Positions 26,770-36,993 of a stretch of 64,000 nucleotides of DNA are shown here, one piece after another (within the stretch, counting starts at the first letter, position 1; each line of letters begins with the position of its first letter). A program made the position numbers and the translations under genes. The notes below the pieces were generated by a model. That model did not search any database. It was given only the letters and a program-made list of their open reading frames with translations, and was not told the origin of the DNA. Origin of the DNA: Cyanosarcina radialis HA8281-LM2 (GTDB taxonomy: Bacteria; Cyanobacteriota; Cyanobacteriia; Cyanobacteriales; CCAP-1448); the NCBI GenBank assembly GCA_019359615.1, contig JAHHHA010000003.1, positions 124,001-188,000 on the forward strand, written 5' to 3'.

Positions 26770-27318
26770 TTAATATGCGTCTTGCAACTCGTAAAAGTCA
26801 GGAGAAATATAATCTTTCCGTAGAGGCCAGCCTTTCCAATCTTCTGGCATCAGAAGCCGCTTTAAGTTGGGATGCCCTTCGTAGACGATGCCGAACATAT
26901 CGTGGCTTTCGCGCTCTTGCCAGTCGGCGGCCTTCCAAATCCAATAGACTGAAGGCACTTTGGGGTTCTCTCGCGGCAAGAAGACTTTAACCCGCACTTC
27001 TTCAGGCCGATCGCCATTGTCGCTGACTTTGGTTAAATGGTAGAAGCTGACCAACTCTTGTCCCGGACCGACATCGTAGGCCCCTTGACACTGTAGATAA
27101 TTAAATCCATAAGCATAAAGGGCTGTAGACAGGGGAAGCAGGTAGTCAGCATCGACTTTAATCAACTCCACTCCCAAATGGTCTTTTTCTAGCGCCTGAT
27201 GTTCAAACCCGTTTTCGGTTAGCCAGCGAGAAACTTTACCAGCTTCGACTATCTGAGAAGATTCGCCAGCGGGAGTTGCATTTTCAGCAGGTGTTGGTTG
27301 AGATCCTTCTTCAGCCAC
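26770..27318 (-). CDS. ndhJ: NAD(P)H-quinone oxidoreductase subunit J
   Basis: The 30-kDa-type subunit of NDH-1 in the hydrophilic arm. The 182-residue protein has the family blocks [10 protein letters not shown] and [26 protein letters not shown], ending in [13 protein letters not shown]. The start is GTG at 27318, backed by a strong AGGAGG ribosome-binding site about 6 bp upstream (27325-27330). It overlaps the 3' end of ndhK by 8 bp, so the two are translationally linked. Confidence 0.96.
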   Translation of the reverse strand: MAEEGSQPTPAENATPAGESSQIVEAGKVSRWLTENGFEHQALEKDHLGVELIKVDADYLLPLSTALYAYGFNYLQCQGAYDVGPGQELVSFYHLTKVSDNGDRPEEVRVKVFLPRENPKVPSVYWIWKAADWQERESHDMFGIVYEGHPNLKRLLMPEDWKGWPLRKDYISPDFYELQDAY

Positions 27319-28057
27319 GATCTACCTCCTGTTTTTCGGCGGCTTCGAGTGCAGTCGGGATTGGCATTCCCATCGCTTCGGCCAATTCCAAGGGGGGACT
27401 TTGGCGGGTAGCAGATTGTAAATACTTCCCAGTCAAAATCGGCGGTACTACCTTCATTTTGTGAGTGGTACTGTAGTAACGGTGGGTTTGCGTGAGTCGA
27501 TCGCGCTCTTGCATCGAATCGTTAGCTACTTTTTTCCGCAACTTAATAATCGCGTCCATAATCGCTTCCGGACGCGGCGGACAGCCAGGAATGTAGACAT
27601 CCACCGGAATCAACTTATCTACTCCGCGTACTGCTGTGGGGGAGTCCATGCTAAACATCCCACCAGTAATCGTGCAGGCTCCCATCGCGATGACATACTT
27701 GGGTTCTGGCATCTGTTCGTACAACCGCACCAATGCCGGAGCCATTTTCATCGTAATCGTCCCGGCTGTAATAATTAAATCTGCTTGTCTGGTACTAGCG
27801 CGGGGTACTAGACCGAACCTGTCGAAATCAAACCGCGAACCGATCATGGCAGCAAATTCGATGAAGCAGCAAGCAGTACCAAACATCAAGGGCCACAGAC
27901 TAGAAAGCCTGCACCAGTTATAGAGATCGTCAACCGTCGTCAGAATCACGTTTTCCGAAAGGTCTTGCGTGACTTGAGTTCCATCTATGGGGTTGAGTAT
28001 CCGCTCAGTCTGTTCTGGTTGCCAAGTAAGGTTTTGAGTTTTAGAGTTAGAGTTCAT
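27311..28057 (-). CDS. ndhK: NAD(P)H-quinone oxidoreductase subunit K
   Basis: The Fe-S subunit that carries cluster N2 next to the quinone site. About 248 residues from the ATG at 28057. The cysteines for the cluster are seen in [20 protein letters not shown] and [12 protein letters not shown]. The C-terminal extension is usual for cyanobacteria. It is second in the ndhC-ndhK-ndhJ operon. Confidence 0.97.
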   Translation of the reverse strand: MNSNSKTQNLTWQPEQTERILNPIDGTQVTQDLSENVILTTVDDLYNWCRLSSLWPLMFGTACCFIEFAAMIGSRFDFDRFGLVPRASTRQADLIITAGTITMKMAPALVRLYEQMPEPKYVIAMGACTITGGMFSMDSPTAVRGVDKLIPVDVYIPGCPPRPEAIMDAIIKLRKKVANDSMQERDRLTQTHRYYSTTHKMKVVPPILTGKYLQSATRQSPPLELAEAMGMPIPTALEAAEKQEVDRG

Positions 28058-28191
28058 ATCCAATTGGCCATTCTCAATTTACAATTCGCAGTTAGTACCC
28101 ACGCCTGTTGGCGGGGATTGAATATTGATGGCTATGCGTTTCTGGGTTTTCCATAACTAAAGTTAGGGGCTAATAATTGCGGTAATCTGAA

Positions 28192-28214
28192 ATGTTGGAG
28201 GCTTCCTCCAACAT
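28192..28214 (-). other. Hairpin in the ndhC-ndhK spacer
   Basis: Ten-base arms ATGTTGGAGG and CCTCCAACAT around a 3-nt loop, in the 202-bp spacer between ndhC and ndhK. It has no T-run, so it is more likely an RNA-processing or stabilising element than a terminator. Confidence 0.5.
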
Positions 28215-28259
28215 CGCTTACCTTGCGAATTACTAATTGCCCATTGGCAATTGTGACGT

Positions 28260-28622
28260 TCACGACCATTCCAACGCCCCTTTGCGCCAAGCGTAAACCA
28301 GGGCAACCACAAGAATTGCGATAAAAATCAGGGCCTCGATAAATGCCAGCAGCCCCAAGCTATTGAAAGCTACAGCCCAAGGATAGAGAAATACAGTTTC
28401 AACATCAAAAATGACGAAGACTAGAGCAAACATATAGTAGCGGATGTTGAACTGAATCCATGCGCCCCCGATCGGTTCCATGCCGGATTCGTAGGTGGTG
28501 CGTCGTTCTGGACCGGCACTGGCAGGCCGCAAAATTTTAGAAGCAGACAGTGCCAGTAGGGGAACTAGGCTAGAAGCCAGGAGGAAGCCTAGAAGATATT
28601 CATAACCACTGAGGACAAACAC
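28260..28622 (-). CDS. ndhC: NAD(P)H-quinone oxidoreductase subunit 3
   Basis: A small membrane subunit of NDH-1 with three helices (120 residues). It shows the conserved [41 protein letters not shown]. First gene of the ndhC-ndhK-ndhJ operon, transcribed away from rubA. The spacer to ndhK carries short repeats and a hairpin. Confidence 0.97.
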   Translation of the reverse strand: MFVLSGYEYLLGFLLASSLVPLLALSASKILRPASAGPERRTTYESGMEPIGGAWIQFNIRYYMFALVFVIFDVETVFLYPWAVAFNSLGLLAFIEALIFIAILVVALVYAWRKGALEWS

Positions 28623-28931
28623 TATAGGTAACTACCGCTCCAACGACTCGTGTAACTCTTCTTTACATTATATATAGCTAGCGGTCTGTCAACTTCAGTA
28701 TCGAGCGATCGCTCTCCTCCGTTCTTCCGAGAGAAACCATAGGGTAAAGGCTATGGAGGCAACAGCAGAGGCATTCGGGTTGGGTTCGTTGGGTTTCACT
28801 TCGTTCAACCCAACCTACGGTTCTTGCTACTTCGCCCTTCTGCCCCCTGCCCTCGTACTTCTGCCTTGTTGTTAAAAAATTGAAACACTTATGCCATAAT
28901 TTGTAACAGAGATTTTAAGATTTCCCTCATA
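28623..28931. other. Divergent promoter region ndhC / rubA
   Basis: 309 bp between two divergent photosynthetic operons. It includes a GTTGGGTT repeat hairpin at about 28777-28822. The promoters of both operons must lie here, but the boxes are not obvious to me. Confidence 0.5.
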
Positions 28932-29300
28932 ATGCCTGCGATGAGCGATTCTCTTCGAGACGGCAAAGCCGAACGCGCTGTTGATGCCAAAACCTTAGAT
29001 CGGTATGAATGCCGAGCTTGCGGTTATGTTTACGAACCGGAAAAGGGCGACCCCCAAAATGGCGTTCTCCCTGGAATTCCGTTTGACGAATTGCCTGCCA
29101 CTTGGCACTGTCCCGTTTGTGGTGCTAAATCGGTAGCATTCCAAAACCTCGGACCGAAAGATAATCCTTCTGGTTTTAAGGAAAATCTCAACTACGGTTT
29201 GGGGGTCAATCGGCTAACGCCCGGTCAGAAAAATATTTTGATTTTTGGCGCTTTGGCGCTAGGAGTTTTGTTCTTTATCAGTCTTTATGGCTTGCAATGA
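28932..29300 (+). CDS. rubA: Rubredoxin with C-terminal membrane anchor
   Basis: 122 residues. The rubredoxin iron site is clear: [14 protein letters not shown] and CPVCGAKS supply four cysteines. A C-terminal hydrophobic helix ([21 protein letters not shown]) anchors it to the thylakoid. This membrane rubredoxin is needed for photosystem assembly in oxygenic phototrophs and is typically encoded just before ycf48 and psbEFLJ, as here. Confidence 0.95.
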   Translation: MPAMSDSLRDGKAERAVDAKTLDRYECRACGYVYEPEKGDPQNGVLPGIPFDELPATWHCPVCGAKSVAFQNLGPKDNPSGFKENLNYGLGVNRLTPGQKNILIFGALALGVLFFISLYGLQ

Positions 29301-29398
29301 GTTATGAAGACCCAAAAATCGATAATTGAGGCCGGCAGAATTACTTTGCCCTACGCCCCATGTCCGTTAAATTACTTCCCGATGCGATCGAACGATAA

Positions 29399-30394
29399 AT
29401 GCTGAGATTTCTGAAACAAATTGTAACGTTAGTGGCGATCGCCTTAATTTGTGTTGGCTGCAATTCCAGTGGCGCTATCGGCCAGAATCCCTGGCAAGTG
29501 ATGGCTCTACCTACAGAGGCTAATATCTTAGACCTGGGATTTACCCAAGACTTGAACCATGGATGGCTAGTCGGGTCGGAATCGACCTTGATGGAAACCG
29601 TCGATGGCGGTAAAAGCTGGCAACCTCGCCAACTAGAACTAGGCCAGCAAAAATATCGTTTCACTTCAATTAGCTTTGCTGGAGACGAAGGCTGGATTGC
29701 TGGAGAACCGTCGATCTTGCTGCATACGACAGATGCAGGTAAATCTTGGGCCCGCATTCCTCTTAGCAGCAAGCTACCTGGTGCCCCGAATCGAATTGCG
29801 GCCTTGGGAGCCGACGCAGCCGAGATGACTACTAATGTGGGAGCCATTTACCGCACGTCGGATGCTGGCAAAACCTGGAAAGCCACTGTAGCGGAAGCTT
29901 TAGGGGTAGTACGGAACATTTCGCGCTCTCCCGATGGCAAATATGTAGCCGTATCTGCTAACGGCAGTTTCTTCTCGACTTGGGAACCAGGTCAACCCTC
30001 GTGGGTAGGACATAATCGCAGCAGTTCCCGCCGCGTCCAAAATATGGGTTTCACTCCAGATGGAGGTTTGTGGATGCTGGCGCGAGGCGGCCAAGTGCAA
30101 TTCAGCCTGCCGCCAGATTTAGAGAATTGGCAAAAAGCCCAATATCCAGAGAAGTCGGCTAGCTGGGGTTTGCTAGATTTAGCTTACCGCACGCCGAACG
30201 AGGTTTGGGTAGCAGGCGGCAGCGGCAGCTTACTTCAGAGTGCAGACGGCGGTAAAACTTGGCAAAAAGACAGCGAAGTAGAAAACGTCGCTTCTAATCT
30301 ATACAAGATCGTGTTTGTTACCCCGCAGCAAGGATTTATCTTGGGTCAACGAGGGATTTTGCTCAAATACCAAAGTTCAAACCCAACAGCTTGA
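29399..30394 (+). CDS. ycf48: Photosystem II assembly factor Ycf48 (HCF136)
   Basis: Ycf48 helps early PSII assembly by stabilising newly made D1. The 331-residue protein has a lipoprotein-like leader (ALICVGC) and a seven-bladed beta-propeller with repeated DGGKSW, DAGKSW, DAGKTW and DGGKTW motifs, one per blade. It lies between rubA and psbE, the canonical cyanobacterial order. Confidence 0.96.
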   Translation: MLRFLKQIVTLVAIALICVGCNSSGAIGQNPWQVMALPTEANILDLGFTQDLNHGWLVGSESTLMETVDGGKSWQPRQLELGQQKYRFTSISFAGDEGWIAGEPSILLHTTDAGKSWARIPLSSKLPGAPNRIAALGADAAEMTTNVGAIYRTSDAGKTWKATVAEALGVVRNISRSPDGKYVAVSANGSFFSTWEPGQPSWVGHNRSSSRRVQNMGFTPDGGLWMLARGGQVQFSLPPDLENWQKAQYPEKSASWGLLDLAYRTPNEVWVAGGSGSLLQSADGGKTWQKDSEVENVASNLYKIVFVTPQQGFILGQRGILLKYQSSNPTA

Positions 30395-30527
30395 GAGGAG
30401 GTAATAGGTAATAGGTAAGACCGATAAATAACAGCGATCGCTCGTTACCCAATTACCTGTAAAATATAGGGGTTAGCGATCGCGATCTCGTCAAAGATTG
30501 AGTTTGTTGTTAGTAGGAGGAAGATCG

Positions 30528-30773
30528 ATGTCAGGTACTACCGGAGAACGTCCATTTGGAGATATTATTACCAGCGTTCGTTACTGGGTAATTCACAGTA
30601 TCACTATTCCCGCTTTGTTTATTGCTGGATGGCTGTTTGTCAGCACTGGTCTAGCTTACGACGTGTTCGGCACGCCACGTCCTAACGAGTATTACGCTCA
30701 ACCCCAGCAGGAAATCCCCATCGTGTCAAATCGCTTAGAAGCTAAGCAGCAAATCGACCGAGCAACTAAATAA
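30528..30773 (+). CDS. psbE: Cytochrome b559 alpha subunit
   Basis: A core PSII protein. 81 residues from the ATG at 30528, preceded by GTAGGAGG. One transmembrane helix, and the heme-binding histidine is in [11 protein letters not shown]. With PsbF it coordinates the b559 heme. First gene of psbEFLJ. Confidence 0.98.
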   Translation: MSGTTGERPFGDIITSVRYWVIHSITIPALFIAGWLFVSTGLAYDVFGTPRPNEYYAQPQQEIPIVSNRLEAKQQIDRATK

Positions 30774-30800
30774 GTAAATTTTTTCGATCGGTGGCAAATC

Positions 30801-30935
30801 ATGACTAGTAACACTCCCAATCAACCAGTTTCTTATCCCATTTTTACCGTCAGATGGCTAGCGGTTCACACTCTAGGAGTACCAACAGTATTCTTTTTAG
30901 GTGCGATCGCAGCTATGCAATTTATTAGAGCGTAG
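30801..30935 (+). CDS. psbF: Cytochrome b559 beta subunit
   Basis: 44 residues. One helix, with the heme histidine in [20 protein letters not shown] and the family end AAMQFIRA. It lies 27 bp after psbE. Confidence 0.98.
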   Translation: MTSNTPNQPVSYPIFTVRWLAVHTLGVPTVFFLGAIAAMQFIRA

Positions 30936-30949
30936 GAGAACAGAAAAAT

Positions 30950-31072
30950 ATGCCAGAAAAGGCTCCCAATCCTAATAGTCAACCAGTGGAGTTAAACCGG
31001 ACTTCCCTGTACTTGGGCTTACTCCTGATTTTTGTGCTGGGAATTCTATTTACCAGTTATTTCTTTAACTAA
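30950..31072 (+). CDS. psbL: Photosystem II protein L
   Basis: 40 residues ending in LFTSYFFN, the hallmark of PsbL. It stabilises the PSII dimer and the acceptor-side quinone. It starts 14 bp after psbF with a TAGGAGAA ribosome-binding site. Confidence 0.97.
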   Translation: MPEKAPNPNSQPVELNRTSLYLGLLLIFVLGILFTSYFFN

Positions 31073-31167
31073 CTGGAATGAATTATGAATTATGAGGTGT
31101 CAAATGACCGCACTCATGATTCATCGTTCTTTAATCAATTTGGGGATAAATGTAGGAGAAAAAAATT

Positions 31168-31287
31168 ATGTCTGGAAGTGGAAGAATTCCCTTGTGGCTG
31201 GTAGCAACAATCGCTGGAATCGGCGTGTTGACAATTCTCGGTCTTTTCTTCTATGGGTCATACGTTGGCGTAGGCTCTGCTTCGTAG
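31168..31287 (+). CDS. psbJ: Photosystem II protein J
   Basis: 39 residues ([20 protein letters not shown], ending [10 protein letters not shown]), one helix. It is needed for PSII assembly and QA/QB function. GTAGGAGAA lies upstream. Last gene of psbEFLJ, followed by AATTCGC heptamers and a terminator. Confidence 0.97.
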   Translation: MSGSGRIPLWLVATIAGIGVLTILGLFFYGSYVGVGSAS

Positions 31288-31288
31288 C

Positions 31289-31321
31289 AATTGCCAATTC
31301 GCAATTCGCAATTCGCAATTA
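31289..31321. repeat. AATTCGC heptamer array after psbJ
   Basis: Several tandem copies of the CAATTCG heptamer, the complement of the GAATTGC family seen near 9270 and 41940. Confidence 0.8.
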
Positions 31322-31366
31322 GTCGGGTCTAGAGAGCAACGCTAATTGAAATCATCCAAAAATAAG

Positions 31367-31400
31367 AAACTGTCGGTTGCAGTCAGATCGACAGTTTTTT
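31367..31400 (+). terminator. Rho-independent terminator of psbEFLJ
   Basis: Arms AACTGTCG (31368-31375) and CGACAGTT (31389-31396) are followed by TTTTATTT. It is about 80 bp after the psbJ stop and well upstream of ilvC. Confidence 0.75.
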
Positions 31401-31412
31401 ATTTGTCAAAAT

Positions 31413-31441
31413 GTAGAGATGTAGCATTGCTGCCTCTCTAC
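31413..31441. repeat. GTAGAGAnG-family hairpin upstream of ilvC
   Basis: A 29-bp imperfect palindrome (GTAGAGATGTAGCA... with CTCTCTAC), a diverged member of the family also found at 8963 and 20002. Confidence 0.75.
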
Positions 31442-31470
31442 ATTTGCGTCTAATTTTAAGGTACGATTAA

Positions 31471-32511
<1,041 letters not shown>

Positions 32512-32753
32512 TGCGATCGATTGTCGGTAGTTAGCGCGAGGATCTCGATCGCAAACGGTATAGTTGTAGGACTTACGCAAAGCCCCTAACTATAGTGGCT
32601 CGACACAGCTAATTTGGTACGTTATGGTAGTGGCGTGTCAAGCCTAATTTCGTGCAATAGCTGTAGGTTGGGTTGAGCGCCAGCGAAACCCAACAAACCC
32701 AACCGTAACGCCGCCTCATTTTAAGCTTGCCACGCCAGTAGTTAAACTTTCAG

Positions 32754-34067
32754 ATGGGGAAATGGAAGCAATTAGGCCGAGGAATTTATCTGGCACTGGC
32801 AGTAGGAATCAGCGCCCTAGTGGTGCGAGCTAATCTCTGCCTGTGGACGGTATCGGCTGCTAGCTATCCCTACGGGCAGGTAGGTGAAGATGTTCTCTGG
32901 CAATTGCATCACATCAAAGGGCGGCTAATCGCTGGGGAAGGAGAGCAGATGCAAGCTCTTTTCCCAGAGGGTTGGTTTTTCAGCCACATCGTTTATGGCA
33001 ATAGCTGGATCAACGTCGCCCTTTCTACCAAATCCGCAGCTTTACGCCAGCAAGCAATTCAAGAAGTACGTTGGGTGTTGGAGCAAGCAGATAGCCCCCA
33101 AGGACGCGCTCCCTTTACTAGCGATACTCAAGTTCGTTATGGCGTGTTTTATTTAGGTTGGACTAATCGCTTGTTGGGCGGCTTGTTAAAAATTCAGCAC
33201 CCCAAAGAGAGAGCGCCTCAAGACGTAGCTCGATTCCACGCCCAATCTTCTGAGTTAGCGCGAGCGTTTGCTGCCAGTCCCACCGCCACCCTCGATGCCT
33301 ATCCCGGACAAGCCTGGCCCTGCGACCAAACCGTGGCTCTAGCGTCTTTGGCTTTGCACGATGAATTGTTTGGCAGCAACTACCGACGGACGATCGAGAA
33401 ATGGATCGACTATACCCAAGAGCATCTCGATCCACAAACGGGTTTAATTCCGCATAAAATTGATGCTGCTACAGGTGAAATCGAAATCGGTGCCAGGGGT
33501 TCCAGCCAGGTCTATTTGTTAGCGTTTCTTCCAGAATTAGACCCAGCGTTTGCTACCCAACAGTACGCGCGGTTTCGGCAACAGTTCGCGATCGAAGTTA
33601 TAGGCTTTTTGCCGATTCGGGAGTATCCCCTCCAAGCAGACGGACAGGGCGATGTTGACTCCGGCCCGATTATCTTTGGCATCGGTCCCACCAGCACGAT
33701 TGTTAGTATCGCCCCAGCCCGCGCCCATCGAGATGCTCAGGTATTTGAAAGTACGCTGCTGCTGGCAGAAATATTTGGTTTTCCGCAGGTAAAGGGCCAG
33801 GAAAAATCCTATGCTTTCGGTTGGTTGCTAGTCATCGATGACTTTTTGGTTTGGGGGAAAAGTTTAGTGCCTTGGACTGAGGTGAATTATCCTCCCTACA
33901 GCACCCCAACCATGGAACTCAAACGGTGGTTCTGGCATCTGAGTTCTGGGGCGTTGTTGCTTTTAATTTGGAGTCCCCTTATTGGCAAGGTTTTACGGTT
34001 CGGGCGACTTAAGTTGAATCGATCGCCAAAGCCGCGCCTGCCCGTAGATCGCGATGAAAATAGCTGA
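32754..34067 (+). CDS. Predicted membrane-anchored protein with alpha-helical enzyme-like domain
   Basis: 437 residues. An N-terminal hydrophobic segment (about 12-36), a large helical domain rich in Trp and aromatic residues, and a C-terminal membrane segment (about 396-415) before a basic tail. The body has repeats of helix pairs and motifs such as YPGQAWPCDQTVALASLALHDE and LDPQTGLIPHKID, like the alpha/alpha-toroid of glycosidases and linalool dehydratase-type proteins. That fold similarity is my inference. No catalytic pair is certain, and the substrate is unknown. Confidence 0.75.
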   Translation: MGKWKQLGRGIYLALAVGISALVVRANLCLWTVSAASYPYGQVGEDVLWQLHHIKGRLIAGEGEQMQALFPEGWFFSHIVYGNSWINVALSTKSAALRQQAIQEVRWVLEQADSPQGRAPFTSDTQVRYGVFYLGWTNRLLGGLLKIQHPKERAPQDVARFHAQSSELARAFAASPTATLDAYPGQAWPCDQTVALASLALHDELFGSNYRRTIEKWIDYTQEHLDPQTGLIPHKIDAATGEIEIGARGSSQVYLLAFLPELDPAFATQQYARFRQQFAIEVIGFLPIREYPLQADGQGDVDSGPIIFGIGPTSTIVSIAPARAHRDAQVFESTLLLAEIFGFPQVKGQEKSYAFGWLLVIDDFLVWGKSLVPWTEVNYPPYSTPTMELKRWFWHLSSGALLLLIWSPLIGKVLRFGRLKLNRSPKPRLPVDRDENS

Positions 34068-34142
34068 GTTGAAAACCGCTGTAAGTCTCACTGCGATCGA
34101 TTTTGCCCTACAACCAGCCAGAGAAAATCATTCTTAAAAAGC

Positions 34143-34364
34143 TTATTTCCCTTCTCTTTCTTGTAGCCGATCGACCGCTTTTTCTGTGCGATCGTTGGGA
34201 TTTTTAAATCTTTTTTGCGGAAATAATCCACTCAGGAAGTTATTTAAGGTCGTTCGGGTGTTGAAACTGTATGTACTCAAAGGTTGCGGCAAAACGCGAT
34301 CGCCTATACTGATAAACAGCAACGCCACAATTATCAGCGGCAAAGTAAAATGTTTGGGACGCAT
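34143..34364 (-). CDS. Small membrane or exported protein, unknown function
   Basis: 73 residues: one hydrophobic N-terminal segment (TLPLIIVALLFISIGDRVLP), then a basic tail with a charged end (KAVDRLQEREG). The phrase around SIGDRVLPQPLS and the length suggest a conserved small protein, but I cannot place it in a named family. It converges with the preceding gene. Confidence 0.6.
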   Translation of the reverse strand: MRPKHFTLPLIIVALLFISIGDRVLPQPLSTYSFNTRTTLNNFLSGLFPQKRFKNPNDRTEKAVDRLQEREGK

Positions 34365-34513
34365 AACCGATCGAGGGTGGTAGGTTGAGGAAGTTAGTGT
34401 TATATTTCCCCATCACCTACTAAAAGCGATCGTTAGAATTCGGAATTCAGAGTTCGGAGTTCGGAATTAATAATTCTCATTTGTCCTCTTTGTCTCTCTC
34501 CCCCTCTGCCCTT

Positions 34514-35113
34514 CTAATTTATGATTCTCGAACTAATAAAATCGATAATGGTTGGCAGTCCTGCCTGAGTTTTCAAATTTGTAAACACAAAAGGCTTGCT
34601 ACCGCGCATTTTTTTCGCATCCCGTTCCATGACGCTCAAATCTGCACCGACATAAGGGGCTAGATCGATTTTATTAATTACTAGTAAATCCGATTTCGTA
34701 ATTCCAGGGCCGCCTTTTCGAGGAATTTTGTCACCAGCGGCAACATCGATCGCGTAAATCGTCAGATCGACTAATTCTGGGCTAAAGGTTGAAGCCAAAT
34801 TATCGCCACCACTCTCGACAAAAATTAAGTCTAAGTCGTTAAATTGACGTTCTAGTTGGGCGATAGCGGCTAGGTTGATCGAAGCATCTTCCCGAATGGC
34901 AGTATGGGGACACCCCCCAGTTTCCACCCCAACAATGCGATCGCCCTCTAGCGCCTGACTTCGCACCAAAAACTGGGCATCTTCTTGAGTATAAATATCG
35001 TTAGTAACGACAGCGATTCTATAACTTTGCCGCATAGCCTTACACAAAGCATCCACTAAGGCAGTTTTCCCCGATCCTACAGGGCCAGCAATTCCTACTC
35101 GAAAAGCGTTCAT
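34514..35113 (-). CDS. ureG: Urease accessory GTPase UreG
   Basis: UreG delivers nickel into urease in a GTP-dependent way. The 199-residue protein shows GPVGSGKT (residues 10-17), [13 protein letters not shown], the metal-binding CPH in [23 protein letters not shown] and [13 protein letters not shown]. No other urease gene lies in the window. Scattered ure genes are usual in cyanobacteria. Confidence 0.97.
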   Translation of the reverse strand: MNAFRVGIAGPVGSGKTALVDALCKAMRQSYRIAVVTNDIYTQEDAQFLVRSQALEGDRIVGVETGGCPHTAIREDASINLAAIAQLERQFNDLDLIFVESGGDNLASTFSPELVDLTIYAIDVAAGDKIPRKGGPGITKSDLLVINKIDLAPYVGADLSVMERDAKKMRGSKPFVFTNLKTQAGLPTIIDFISSRIIN

Positions 35114-35340
35114 AAGTAATAGGTAATAAGCAATCGTGACAAGTTAAGGTTTTGAGCCAAAAGTCAAGGGTAGAGATTAACTCTGTCAAACTGAAGAAGC
35201 TCTCAATAGAGATCGCATCATGGCACATTCGCAAAAAAGCATCCGAGACCATGCTAGACCACATCATCAGCCCCAAGCGAACAACGCTGCGATCGCCGAG
35301 CAGAGCGAAAAACTGGTCAGTCCGGCGGTGTATGCCCAAG

Positions 35341-35472
35341 CTAGTTCGGAACTACCATCAACATGGGAGAAACTACCACATCAGTCTGCACTGCAATCGC
35401 TGGACGAGTGCCCTGTTCTTCGCGTCGATTAGATGCTGGTAATGCGACCAATAGAACATCTCCTCGCGCCAT
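35341..35472 (-). pseudogene. Truncated MazF/PemK-family toxin
   Basis: 43 codons starting at the ATG immediately after the antitoxin stop (TAG-ATG). RGDVLLVALPASNRREEQGT followed by RPAIAVQTD is the N-terminal half of MazF (typical RGDVxLVxLPPxxGREQ.G.RPAvVvQ). The frame ends after VVPN; a full toxin runs to about 110 residues. The lost part includes the second beta-sheet and C-terminal helix, so it should be inactive. The next about 230 bp show no clean MazF tail. The toxin of this pair has been disabled while the antitoxin is intact. Confidence 0.75.
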
Positions 35473-35712
35473 CTACAATTCCTCGCCGAGCGATCTGGCT
35501 TCTATATTTAGCCAATCTTCATCGCTGGCTGTTTCCCAAGCGGCAAATTCAGTTGCTAAATCTCCACTAATCTCCGTGCCAAGAGATGCAGCTAGAAGTG
35601 CCACAATTTCGCTATTGACAGAACGCCTATGTACTTTTGCCCGTTGTTCGATCGCTTGATATAACTCAGTTGGCAACCTGACTTGAGTATGAGAACTTTG
35701 AGCAGCATTCAT
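35473..35712 (-). CDS. Ribbon-helix-helix antitoxin (MazE/Arc-like)
   Basis: 79 residues from the ATG at 35712; an ATG at 35736 would add 8. The N-terminal RHH pattern (TQVRLPTELYQAIEQRAKVHRRSVNSEIVALL) is followed by an acidic tail (AWETASDEDWLNIE) typical for a MazF-binding antitoxin. The gene is immediately upstream of the truncated mazF. It may still act as a DNA-binding regulator or protect against a related toxin elsewhere. Confidence 0.85.
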   Translation of the reverse strand: MNAAQSSHTQVRLPTELYQAIEQRAKVHRRSVNSEIVALLAASLGTEISGDLATEFAAWETASDEDWLNIEARSLGEEL

Positions 35713-35800
35713 AGTAATTCTCAAATTTTCACCCATATTTATTATGGCTTAGTGCTATTGGCTCGCGAAAGCGATCGCTCCGATCTTTACCAAAATTCCC

Positions 35801-36742
35801 TCAAACACTTCCTGTCAGAGCATTGTCGCTCCACTCTAAAGTATCTCCAATAGTTTCTCCAGTGTGGTAGGCGGCCAGTAAGACTTGGCTGGTTTTTCCC
35901 CAACAAATCGCGCCAGTGCGATCGATCCCAATTGCCCCTAAATCTCGTTGGCGACTTTGGGCTTCGACAAGCGATCGATCGAAGGCTGCGGCTAAAGACA
36001 TCCCATCAGTAACGCGCACTACAATTCGGGCAGCCAAGCATTCATCGATAATGTCTTCGCCGATTCCCGTACAGCTAACGGCCGCCTGAGAGGTAGCATA
36101 GTTGCCAGCAGGCGTAGCCGAATCGCTCACTCTGCCGATTCTTTCAAATCCCTTGCCGCCTGTAGAAGTACCAGCAGCCAAACTCCCTTGGCTATCTAAA
36201 GCAACTACCCCAATCGTCCCTCTACCAGCTTCAGTAGAAGTAAATAAATCTGCCTCTGCTACTACTCCAGCGGCTTCTTTGACAAAGTTCTCTTGGCGTT
36301 CTTGCCACCACTCTTGCAAGCGCATATCAGTTAAGGGATTGTAGATCGGTACTTGCAGTTCTCTAGCTAATTCTGCCGAACCGTAATCGGAAAGAACGCG
36401 ATCGGGAAAATTCTGCAAAGCTTGGGCTAGGGCGATCGGATTTTTCAGCCGCGAAACGTTGATCGTGCCACTAAACCGCTGATTTGTGCCATCCATCAAA
36501 GAAGCACTCATTCTAATTTGCCCGTCCGATTGCAGTACCGAACCCGTTCCCGAATTGAAGCGGGGATCGTCTTCCAGCAATTGACAGCCTCTCACCACGG
36601 CAGCTTGGGCAGATTCTCCTGCCAATAGTAAGGGATAGACTTCTTCTAAAACTTTGGTAAGCGACTGGCGCACTATTTCGACTCCGCCCTTACCTATGAG
36701 GGAACTACCAGCACCGCCATGAATAATTAATTTGGGTTGCAT
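35801..36742 (-). CDS. Isoaspartyl peptidase / L-asparaginase (Ntn hydrolase)
   Basis: 313 residues. An autocatalytic precursor; the nucleophile is T176 in EAGRGTIGVVALDSQG, and a GTSTGG block follows. The N-terminal PKLIIHGGAG and the DPRFNSGTGSVL block are family hallmarks. It removes isoaspartyl residues from dipeptides and hydrolyses asparagine, and in some cyanobacteria takes part in cyanophycin breakdown. Adjacent to, and same strand as, the DUF2256 gene. Confidence 0.95.
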   Translation of the reverse strand: MQPKLIIHGGAGSSLIGKGGVEIVRQSLTKVLEEVYPLLLAGESAQAAVVRGCQLLEDDPRFNSGTGSVLQSDGQIRMSASLMDGTNQRFSGTINVSRLKNPIALAQALQNFPDRVLSDYGSAELARELQVPIYNPLTDMRLQEWWQERQENFVKEAAGVVAEADLFTSTEAGRGTIGVVALDSQGSLAAGTSTGGKGFERIGRVSDSATPAGNYATSQAAVSCTGIGEDIIDECLAARIVVRVTDGMSLAAAFDRSLVEAQSRQRDLGAIGIDRTGAICWGKTSQVLLAAYHTGETIGDTLEWSDNALTGSV

Positions 36743-36769
36743 AGATGTCGATTGTTAATGGTTCGATGC

Positions 36770-36946
36770 TCATAGTTCATTGCTTTCTCTCTGCCCTTCT
36801 CCGCTATTACGGCGGCGGCGACAGCGATCGGAGCAGTATTTTACATCATCCCAACAATCTGCCCATTTTTTCCGCCAACTAAAGGGACGCTGACAGACAG
36901 GGCAAATTTTTGTCGGTAGATCGGATTTAGATTTTTGCCGTGCCAT
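36770..36946 (-). CDS. DUF2256 small zinc-binding protein
   Basis: 58 residues from the ATG at 36946. The pattern [20 protein letters not shown] then [14 protein letters not shown] is the DUF2256 signature, with CxxC and CxxxC pairs and a highly basic end. The function is unknown. It lies 27 bp upstream of the peptidase gene on the same strand. Confidence 0.88.
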   Translation of the reverse strand: MARQKSKSDLPTKICPVCQRPFSWRKKWADCWDDVKYCSDRCRRRRNSGEGQRESNEL

Positions 36947-36993
36947 GGCTTAAAAGTGTTAAGTGTTGAGTGTGGAGTATTGAATTATAAATC

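Noticed and set aside
32754-34067. Assignment as a specific glycosidase or dehydratase
   Set aside because: Only a loose helical-toroid resemblance; no catalytic pair could be identified.
35040-35339. Minus-strand 99-codon frame after the truncated mazF
   Set aside because: It contains a short TDQFFALLGDRS stretch that could be a shifted remnant, but overall it does not look like a MazF tail and overlaps the ureG start. I could not show a simple frameshift.
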